Assembly (NCBI GenBank): GCA_041657585.1
Contig: JBBABP010000022.1
Span: forward strand, 1-15,555
Direction: 5' to 3'
Source: JBBABP01 sp041657585
GTDB lineage: Bacteria > Patescibacteriota > Gracilibacteria > Absconditabacterales > Absconditicoccaceae
Length of the DNA: 15,555 bases
Shown one piece after another: positions 1-8,004 of the stretch. Position numbers and translations under genes: made by a program. Numbering within the stretch: position 1 is the stretch's first letter; each line of letters begins with the position of its first letter. Below the pieces are notes generated by a model that saw only the letters and a program-made list of their open reading frames with translations, was not told the origin of the DNA and did no database searches.

Positions 1-1
1 A

Positions 2-1393
2 TTTGCGTTATGAGATATTATTCCACTAAAAAGCAAATTAGACCGAAAAATTCAAGAAGAATTAAATCAATCTGAATTATATAAAATTTTGCAACTTGCT
101 TTTTCAGATTCAGAATTTTATTTTCAAGTTAACCCTAAAAATTTTATAAAAAACGATAATTTCCACAACAAACAAGTTTACAATAAAATGATTGATTACG
201 CAGTTTTATACACCGACAAACTTCCAGATTGATTTTTCAAAAAATTTAATATTCCAAGATCAAATTTAACAGAGCAAGAAACTCAAAATATAAAAAATAT
301 TTTTAAACAAGCCAAACCTTTAAAATATGTCAAAGATAAACAAAAAACAACTTACAGAGTTTTGTTTGTAGATTGAAAACTTATAATTTTTAGAACAGAA
401 AAAAAATTATTACTATCGGATATTTTTCAAGAATGATGAAAACAATATGAGACAAATAAATATATGAATACTTATTCTGATATTTATAGTGCAATCAGAA
501 GCCAAAATTATGCAATTGAAACTTCAGAAGATTCGTCAGATTTTTATAAACAGATTCAAAAAGATTTTGTTAAAATGATTAATGATATTAAGATTAATAC
601 AAAACATTTAGACACAAAAAGAAAATTAGATGAAATTATTCAAGACATAGATAATGCTAGATCTTTTAAGATTATGGCGAGTAAATTGCAAAATTTAGAA
701 AAAATTAGTTTTTCTCATTCAGAAAGAGATAAAAATTTGCTTATATGAGCGAAAAATAAATTTTCAAATAAACTTTATGAATTAAATTGTATTATCAAAG
801 AAATAGATTTGCAACTTAACGAAATGGAAAATATTTTAATAGGGCAGGAGAGTGACTTTCAAAATCTTTTGGACAATATTCACAAACTCTTTTATTCTCG
901 CAATATTTATTCAGAAAGTTTATATAAACATGATATTTTTAATTATTTCAATAGTTACCAAAAAAATCAACAAAAATCTGAATATAAAATCCATCCTTTT
1001 TTATGATTTCAAGAACAGATGAAAAACATCTTGCCGTCAAATTTACAAGATGCATTAGATAACAAAAAGCTAAAAAATAAAATTTTGCTCAAAATTGAAA
1101 TGTTGTATAATATTCAAGATTTAATTTTTAAGTCTTACAAAATAGAACATCAGATTAAATTATGAAAAGAAATTTTAAAAGATCCTTTTGAGCTACGACA
1201 TTTGGAAACATTGAAAAAAAAATATCCAGAAGTTTATCCTATTCTTTTTCAAGATTTCGAAGATAAAATAAAATATTTTAATGAAAAACAAAAATCTGAA
1301 AGTTTTTCGAAAGTAGAACTTAATAATTTTTTTAAGGATTTTAGAGATCAATATTCTTTGTATGAAAAAATAGATTTACTAAAAAAACTTTAA
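2..1393 (+). CDS. Unrecognised helical protein, 5' end outside the window
   Basis: The frame is open from the window edge to a TAA at 1391-1393, giving 463 residues of a protein whose start lies upstream. In-frame TGA codons (for example at 11-13, 230-232, 374-376, 746-748, 1004-1006 and 1163-1165) are read as Gly. I recognise no family. The first ~150 residues are mixed, with a strand-like stretch around RVLFVDGKLIIF. From about residue 155 onward the sequence is rich in Lys, Glu, Asn, Ile and Leu, with a heptad-like pattern and almost no Pro or Gly, which suggests long helices or coiled coil. I see no signal peptide or membrane segment in the visible part. It converges on the M16 peptidase gene with only 44 bases between their ends. 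It could be a structural or ATPase-associated protein, but nothing visible decides this. Confidence 0.75.
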
Positions 1394-1437
1394 ATTTAAG
1401 GTTTGGCTTATTTTTAATTTTTTAGTTTTTTAATCTA

Positions 1438-2658
1438 TTTAATATAATATAAATAATTCATTTCTTTGCTTATTATATTTGCAATATTTTTAACGTCGTC
1501 AATTTTCAGATTTTTGTATTTATCCAAAATTTCGTCTAAGGTTTGAATTTTATTATAAATCAGATATTGATTTCCGACAAAACTCGCCATTTCATCTGAA
1601 GATTCAATTCACATTTGTATCTGTCATTCGTTGTATCCAATTGCATTTTGAAACTCTTCTTGCGTAAAATTTCAATTAGCAATTTTTTCTATCTCTTGAA
1701 ATATTTTTTCAACACCAAAATCAAATCTTTGTTTGTCGATTCCAGCTCTTATCAAAAAAACTCAATTATCCTGACTGCAAAAATGTGTTGCTTTGATATA
1801 ATAGCATAAGCCTTGTTTTTCTCTGATGTTTTGGAATAATCTTGAAGACATATTTCATCACAAAATTGTAGCCAAAACATTAGCTGCGTATTTTTTATCA
1901 TCATTACCATCAAATCCTGGAGCAGAAATTACCAAATGATTTTGTTCTGTTTTTTTGTCAAAAAATCTGATTTTTTCTTTTGGTAAAATGTTTGGGAAAA
2001 TGGGTTTATTGATTCTTTTTTTCTCAGGCAAATTTTGAAATATCCCTGATAATTGTTTTTTTATGTTATCTATATCTTGTATTTTTCCAGCAACCACTAT
2101 TATCAAGTTGTCCTTTGTATAAAGATCTGCCTTGTATTGGAAAAGCATATTTTGATCAAAAGATGAGATGTTCTCTATAGTTCATATAGTTGGCCGTCCA
2201 TAACTATTATCTCCAAAATAATATTCTTGTCGTTTGCTCATTACTAATGCCATTGGATTATCTTCATACATTTTTAATTCTTGAATTACGACTCATTTTT
2301 CTCTTTCTAATTCTTCTTTTGGGAATTTAGCATTTATCATCATATCTCACAAGACATCTATAGCTTTAGATGCAAATTCTGGAGCACATTTTACATAATA
2401 TCAGACATATTCTTCTCCAGTATAAGCATTGAATTCTCCTCAAAATTTATCTACAGCTTCAGCAACATCTATTGGATTAGGATATTTTTCTCCTCATTTG
2501 AAAAATAAATGTTCAAGAAAATGACTTATTCAGTTGTTTTTTTTGTTTTCATAAATGTTTCCCGCTTTACACATAATCTCAATAGTAATAGAATTTATAT
2601 CTTCCATTGGGGCAAAAATGCAATCAATTCAAGTAATTTTTTCAATATTATATTTCAT
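1438..2658 (-). CDS. M16 family (processing-peptidase-like) zinc peptidase
   Basis: The product has 406 residues with UGA read as Gly. It carries the inverted zinc motif HFLEH at residues 46-50 (HxxEH). The third metal ligand, Glu127 in GVVIQEL, lies exactly 76 residues after the second His, as in mitochondrial and bacterial processing-peptidase-type M16 enzymes. The C-terminal half has the family signature LGGNMSSRLFQNIREKQGL. It is one M16 unit of normal length (~410-430 residues). Family members cleave peptides or presequences inside a clamshell, usually as dimers. The start is fixed because ATG 2658 is the only ATG before the conserved N-terminal part, and an in-frame TAA lies just upstream (2664-2662). 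No signal peptide is evident. It is divergent from the SLH gene across 167 bases. The partner subunit, if any, is not in the window. Confidence 0.93.
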
Positions 2659-2767
2659 TTTTTATTTAACGTTATAAAAAGTGAGCTTTAAGATATTAAT
2701 TTAAGTGTTCAATGCAAATTGAATTACGGTCATTTTTCAAATGATTTTATTGTTAATAATAAATGTC

Positions 2768-2795
2768 TTGACAAATTAGAAAATAGGAGTATAAT
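2768..2795 (+). promoter_or_regulatory. Consensus sigma70 promoter of the SLH gene
   Basis: TTGACA at 2768-2773 and TATAAT at 2790-2795 are both perfect consensus hexamers, separated by 16 bases. Transcription would start near 2802, leaving a ~24-base leader before ATG 2826. The leader contains no Shine-Dalgarno-like sequence. Confidence 0.8.
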
Positions 2796-2825
2796 AACAA
2801 CAGATTTAATTCTTATAAACTATAT

Positions 2826-4271
2826 ATGAATATAAATCCAAACAAATACAAAATAATAATTTCAAAGCTAAGTTTCTTATCAATATTGATACTTTGTGTA
2901 TTTATAAAACTTAGTTATTCAGATAAGATTTTTGCTTATTCAGAAAATATCTATCCTACAATTTCAAATAATTCAAATAATATTACTTTAAATCAAAATA
3001 CAGATAATATAAAAGATGATTTGTCTCAACTAGGTAAGCAATTATGAAATAAATTATTAAAAGCAGGTACTCAATTATTTGAATTTATTAAAGCTGAAAT
3101 AAATTCAGGTTCATTAAATTCTGAATCTGAAATTTTAAATACATTTAGTTCAAGTAACAAAATCATAGATTTAAATGAATCTGAAATTCAGAATAATCAG
3201 ACTTGATCTGATGATTTTTTTGTAGATATTCGTTTTAATCCAAATAAATATTATATCAATACATTGGCTTGATTGTGAATAATTAGATGAAACAATTCTT
3301 TTAAGTTCTATCCAAATAATTATATACTTTTAGGAGATTTCATTAAAATGGTAGTAGAAACTTATCGTTTTTCGGTTGGTTATGATTTAAAAACAGTAAT
3401 TTGATTGACAACTAAACAATATTTTTCATGAATTAATTTTATTTGATTTGAAAAATATATAAATACTGCATATGAATTATGATTCTTAAACAACATTTTA
3501 ATTACTTGAAATTTACATAAACCAATTACAACAACACAATTAAATATATTATTGAATAATATTAATTTTCAATTCCCCGGTGTCGTTAAACAATGACAAT
3601 TAATTACTTCTGATTGATATATTAAAAGAGATGATGCGACAAGATACGTTTTTCAGGTTTTTGATTTATATTCAAAACTAAATTTAAATCAGAATCTTAG
3701 TCAAGATTATTTTATCGATATATTTTGACATCCAAATAATATAGCAATCAATACTTTGGCTAGTTTGTGAATAATCAATATAAAAGTTAATAAATTTTAT
3801 CCAGATAATTATGTTCATCATTATGATTTTGTAATTATGCTTGTGAATTCTATTTTAACAAAGAATAATCAATTATTAAATATTCAAAATCTATCTTGAT
3901 TTCAATCAGATTTTGTAGATTTGGTACCAGATTCTAATTATATTCCTTTTGTAAAATATGCTGAGAAAAATCATTTATTAGACTATTTAATTATAACTAA
4001 AAGAGGCGAAAAATATTTCAATCCAGATTATTTCATTACAAAACATGAAGCTTATTTCATAATTTCCAAAATAACTAACACGCAGATTTTATACAATATT
4101 AATGATGCTGACCAAGAAAATATTACGAGAGGCCAGTTAGCAAGTTTGTTACAAAATTCTTTTGATTTTCAACAAAAAAAAACATCAAAAGCTGATTCTA
4201 CAAAAATTAGTGATTTACAAAAAAAAATATCTTTATTGTCATCATTGAAAGAATTGATAACTCAGTTATAA
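2826..4271 (+). CDS. Exported protein with two modules of SLH-like repeats
   Basis: The product has 481 residues with UGA read as Gly. A signal peptide or N-terminal anchor is visible: basic MNINPNKYKIIISK, then a hydrophobic stretch to about residue 30. Segments resembling S-layer homology domains begin near residues 130, 200, 295 and 363. The best are DIRFNPNKYYINTLAGLGII and DIFGHPNNIAINTLASLGII, each followed by a FYPxNY element. Shorter SLH-end pieces (DGYIKRDDATRYVFQVF and DQENITRGQLASLL) close each set, so the protein looks like two successive triplets from an internal duplication. SLH triplets normally bind secondary cell-wall polymers and hold proteins on the envelope; the classical binding residues are poorly kept here. 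The C-terminus is a short Lys/Ser-rich helix. It has its own consensus promoter and is followed by another envelope gene. Confidence 0.85.
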
Positions 4272-4318
4272 ATTTGATTTATAAAAATTTACTTTAATCA
4301 AAAAAAGTCCTCAAAAAT

Positions 4319-4347
4319 TTGACAAAAAGCACATTTATAAATATAAT
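4319..4347 (+). promoter_or_regulatory. Consensus sigma70 promoter of the 4393 gene
   Basis: TTGACA at 4319-4324 and TATAAT at 4342-4347 match the consensus perfectly with the ideal 17-base spacing. Transcription would start near 4354, ~39 bases before ATG 4393. The gene is therefore probably transcribed independently of the SLH gene upstream. Confidence 0.82.
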
Positions 4348-4392
4348 TAAGTAAGTTAGTTAAAAAAATCTTTTATTCATTATTTATATATT

Positions 4393-6219
4393 ATGAAAGC
4401 TATTAACAAAATCAGAGAACATCTAAATAGGCATTGAACAAGAGTGATTTCTCACATGAAAAAGCATCACAAAAAATATATTTTTGGTGCTGTTTGAGGA
4501 GCTTTGGCTGTTAAGCTAATTATGCTTGCTTTTACTAGTTTATGAATATATCAATATGCGAATAATCATTTAACTTTTGCTGATGTGCAATCTTGATGTT
4601 CTATTACATGACAGTATTATACTTGATGAGAACAAATTTGTTATATGACAGGTCAATATACTTGATCAATTTATTCATGAGAAGAATTAATTTGAGAAGA
4701 ATTAACGTGATGAACGCAAATCTGTTATATGACTGGGCAATATTTAACTTGATGAGAACAAATTTGTCCAATAGTTGAATGTGATAATTGAGATATTACA
4801 TTAAGTATAATAAGTTGATCTATTTTAAAAGATATATTTACAATAGGATTAACGCACTGAAATACTGATTGCGACAATGAACTTATTTCTATTCAGCTTT
4901 TGGATCATAATAATCAATGGATATCAATAGCTAATTTTACTTGATCAAGTGATAGCATTAATTTTGATTCGAGATTATTATCATGAATTTATAATACTTC
5001 TTGATTGCTATTTTCATGATATTACAATATTACTTGAACTAATGCAAGTGGTCAGATTTATTATATTTTTACATGAACATATACTTGAGCTTATACTAAT
5101 TATTTTACTTGATATAAATTAAGAATTAGTAATCAAAGTTGAAACATTATTTATAGTTGAGATAACAATATTTTTACTATAGATAATCAAAAGCCAAATT
5201 TAATATGAATTAGTTTACTTACTGTTAATTCAAATTCATGATATATATGATTGAGTGGAGTAGTTAATTTAATTTTCAGTTCAAATGAAGAATTAACATG
5301 ATTAATTATCAATATATGATGAGCGACGGCTACATTATTTTCTAAATCGTGACTTGTTTATACATACACTCAAACATTGACAAGTCAAAACACAGAATGA
5401 AATCTGATTTATAATATTACTTATTCTGATTTGGCTTGAAATACATGATATTTAGTTTCTACATGAAATATTATATTTGACAAAACTTCACCTACATTTA
5501 CATGATTATTTTTGACTTGAACAAATACATGACTAACATTATCTTTTGTCACAAATGAAAATACCATTTACTCATTAAATTATCAAACGACAAGCTGACA
5601 AGCAAAATCTTATACAAGCGTTCAATATCTTACGAGTCAGAATTATATTATTACTTGATTAAATACTGGTTTGGTTTATCGTTTAAATTTGAAAATATTT
5701 GATATAGCAAATAATTCAATTCAAATATCAGGTCAATTTAATTTAAATATTTCTGGAATTATTACTTTCAATTACGTTATAGTTACATGAAGTTTATCTA
5801 CTTGAACTTTATCTACTTGAACAGTTAACACTTGAAATTTGCTTACTTGAAATTTGTCTCAACTAACAAATATATTGAAACAAGAAGTAAATAAATTCAA
5901 TCAATGTAAAACTTGAATAGAATATGACAGTATTAATTTGAATATACTTAACAAAACGTTTGTTTTAAAAATGCCACAATTTCAAAAATCTTATGTCAAA
6001 AAATTAGTTAATGCGTTTAGCTTACTTATAATTACAAAACTTGATGAAAATAAAAATTTGAAGCAAGCTGATTTGGATGAAATTACTCAAAAATTTAATA
6101 ATTTCTTGGTGATTCTGAAATTAGTAAGAGATGATGATAACACATGCAAACAAAGTTTATCAAGTTATTATATCAATCAATTTAAAGACGTAATGCAAGA
6201 ATACAAAATATATTTCTAA
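4393..6219 (+). CDS. Membrane-anchored Gly/Thr-rich surface protein with Cys repeats
   Basis: The product has 608 residues with UGA read as Gly; I counted about 49 in-frame TGA against about 10 GGN glycine codons. The N-terminus is short and basic (four His and several Lys around HMKKHHKKY), then a hydrophobic segment at about residues 30-55 that looks like an uncleaved anchor or signal. Next comes a near-perfect repeat, TGGEQICYMTGQY (4621-4659), TGGTQICYMTGQY (4705-4743) and a shortened third copy (4747-4767), each with one Cys. The middle (~150-460) is beta-rich, with Ig-like features such as FTIDNQKPNLIGISL and IIFDKTSPTFTGLFLTG. A five-unit pentapeptide-like run follows at 5782-5856. The last ~130 residues are helical, charged and lack UGA. 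The likely role is an extracellular stalk or adhesin. No exact family was recognised. Confidence 0.8.
4621..4767 (+). repeat. In-gene repeat encoding TGG-x-QIC-YMTGQY
   Basis: There are two 39-base units (4621-4659 and 4705-4743) and a truncated third (4747-4767). Each begins with Thr and two Gly from consecutive TGA codons. The first two share QICYMTGQY at the protein level while differing at synonymous positions. Between units 1 and 2 sits a smaller duplication encoding GEELIGEELTG. Confidence 0.8.
5782..5856 (+). repeat. 15-base repeat encoding x-T-G-x-L/V pentapeptides
   Basis: There are five consecutive 15-base units at 5782, 5797, 5812, 5827 and 5842. They encode VTGSL, STGTL, STGTV, NTGNL and LTGNL, and every Gly is a TGA codon. 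The five-residue spacing of Leu/Val resembles a pentapeptide repeat (A(N/D)LXX) helix, but five units are too few to assign the family firmly. Confidence 0.7.
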
Positions 6220-6254
6220 GTCGTTATAAAAAATTTTGAAATTATTACTTTATT

Positions 6255-7896
6255 TTATTCTGACTCTATTTTATGTTCTTTTATAAAATGCAAAATTTCT
6301 AAAAGTAATTTTTTCTGTTTATGATTTAATTTTCACTCTCATAATTTGAATCTAAAATCATCAATCTGATTTAAATTATGTCACAACAGTTTTTCGTACA
6401 AAATTTTTCCAATAGCGATGGGCATTATTATTTCATTTTCATTTATATCAAATCATTGTAGTAATTCTTCTATGTATTTTTCGTTCTTTAATTCTTTTTC
6501 TCATAATTTTGTTATATAAAAATTATGCATTTCTTGTTGTAGGTTTTTTTTGTCTGCATTTTTTATAAACTGTATTACATCTTCTAATCATCTTCGATAA
6601 ACTACGTCTTTTCTATTTGCTCATGGAAGATCAAAAGAATGAAATCTTTTTACTCTCATTGTTGTGTTTTGTGCTTTTTTTTTCTGCATCTTTATCATTT
6701 CAATTTAATTTATTATATATTTTCAATAATTCTTTTGTGTCTTTGAAATTATAATTTTCTCCTATAAACGTAGAAATATTCGAAATTAATGGTTCATTTA
6801 TGTTTGTGTCTTTTATGCTTTCCGTTATTAGTCTTTGATTTAAAACAGCAACTCCCTCTTGTACAGATAAATAATCATCAGATTCTATATTCAATATTTT
6901 TTTATTATTTACGCTTGATAAAAAATGTGTCCCAATTTCATGATCAATAAGAACGCATATTTTTTTAATAGATAATCAGCCATCGTCAGGCATTGTCATT
7001 CTTTGCTTTTCAAAAGCCATACTTACGCTTGTAGCTTTAGGGTCAACTATTATTTTCATTTTATCTTTTATTCATTCGTTTTTGTATATTTCCTCTATCT
7101 GTTTTTCGTTAAATGATCAAGGGATATAAAATATATTATTCTCTTTTTTGAATTTATTTATTTCATCATTTATTATTATGATTTTTGTGTCTATTCAATA
7201 AATTTCAAAAACTTTTTTAAAGATTTTGCATGCTTCAATTGATTTTAATTTTCACAAATTTCAATTATTTTCTTCGTCTTCATTTGTTAAATTTGCTTTA
7301 TTTAATTTAGATCTATCAGGGAATTTATTAAAAAAATTTCCAAATATCTGTTTTTCATCATCATTTAATTTATTCTGATTTTTTTCAAATAAATTTTGTA
7401 AATGAGTCATTATTATCTCTACTTCTTTTGGATTATTTGTTATTTTTGGTCAGTAAATTATTGTTTCAATGCGTTCAATATTTTTTAAATATTGTATTTT
7501 TTCTTTTTGATCTAATTTGTATCATCATTTTTCAGCTTCAATATATATAGCATACTTGAATAAAATTAATTTTCGTACATTTCAATTGATTATATTTAAC
7601 AATAGGTTTTTTTGAATTTCATTAAGAAAATTTTCTTCAAATAATTCTTTTTTTAATTCATGAAATTTTTTTATTTGTGTATTTATTAATTCTTTTGCTT
7701 TCGAAATGTCTTCTTCCGTCACTTCTTTTGTTTGATTATTGAAAAATTTTACTGAAATATAAGATTCGATTTCAGAATTAGTTGTTTTTTTATAACTCAA
7801 TATTCACGATAAAGCAGAAGAAAGTGGATATTTAATTTCTTCTATTTTATTTGAAATTTTTTTGAATTCTTGAATTTTTAATTTATCTTTGTTCAT
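6255..7896 (-). CDS. DUF1704/QEGLA (MATCAP-type) zinc carboxypeptidase-like protein, frameshifted
   Basis: This is read as one 546-residue product with UGA = Gly and one +1 frameshift near 6675-6683. The first ~190 residues are helical and unrecognised. The DUF1704 metallopeptidase part follows: IIVDPKATSVSMAF, the zinc motif HEIGTH (residues 319-324), and QEGVAVL with Glu347 as the likely third ligand (the QEGLA motif). After the frameshift comes MRVKRFHSFDLPGANRKDVVY, the family's downstream R-x-K-R...KD-x-V-Y motif. Eukaryotic family members remove C-terminal Tyr from tubulin; bacterial substrates are unknown. Start ATG 7896 follows an in-frame TAA (7908-7906). TATAAT at 7910-7905 lies so close to the ATG that a near-leaderless transcript is possible. 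If the frameshift is real, the first frame ends at 6613 and the tail could restart at ATG 6659 or 6698. Confidence 0.85.
6675..6683 (-). other. Frameshift point in the DUF1704 gene (A9 run on the coding strand)
   Basis: On the minus strand, nine A residues follow the codons for DKDAE. The upstream frame continues only to a TAG at 6615-6613 without family motifs. The frame shifted by one base carries the RVKR...KDVVY motif and runs to 6255. Removing one A joins the halves. The change must lie between 6616 and 6704, and the A9 run is the obvious site. It could be a sequence error, a decay mutation or transcriptional slippage. Confidence 0.8.
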
Positions 7897-7944
7897 AAAA
7901 AACAATTATAATAAAACAACAGTTAATTATATTTGTTTTTATGA

Positions 7945-7982
7945 AAAATGCAAAAAATCTTGGTTAAGATTTTTTGCATTTT
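7945..7982 (-). terminator. 17-bp perfect hairpin after the ligase-peptidase gene
   Basis: Arms 7945-7961 and 7966-7982 are exact reverse complements (17 bp) around a 4-base GGTT/AACC loop. On the minus strand the descending arm ends in a short T run. The hairpin lies 22 bases past the stop of the 8005-10417 gene and before the next minus-strand gene. An intrinsic terminator, or a partial one separating the two genes, is the best reading. Confidence 0.75.
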
Positions 7983-8004
7983 AAACAGCAAATTACATTA
8001 TTTA

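Noticed and set aside
2671..2676. TATAAC as -10 element for the M16 gene
   Set aside because: No -35-like hexamer lies at a suitable distance, and such hexamers are common in DNA this rich in A and T.
4273..4302. Terminator after the SLH gene (TTTGATT ... AATCAAA)
   Set aside because: The stem is only seven AT-rich pairs with a 16-base loop and is too weak to call.
6255..6659. Separate small gene starting at ATG 6659 or 6698
   Set aside because: Its N-terminal RVKR...KDVVY motif is the expected continuation of the DUF1704 domain upstream, so it is better read as the frameshifted 3' part of that gene.
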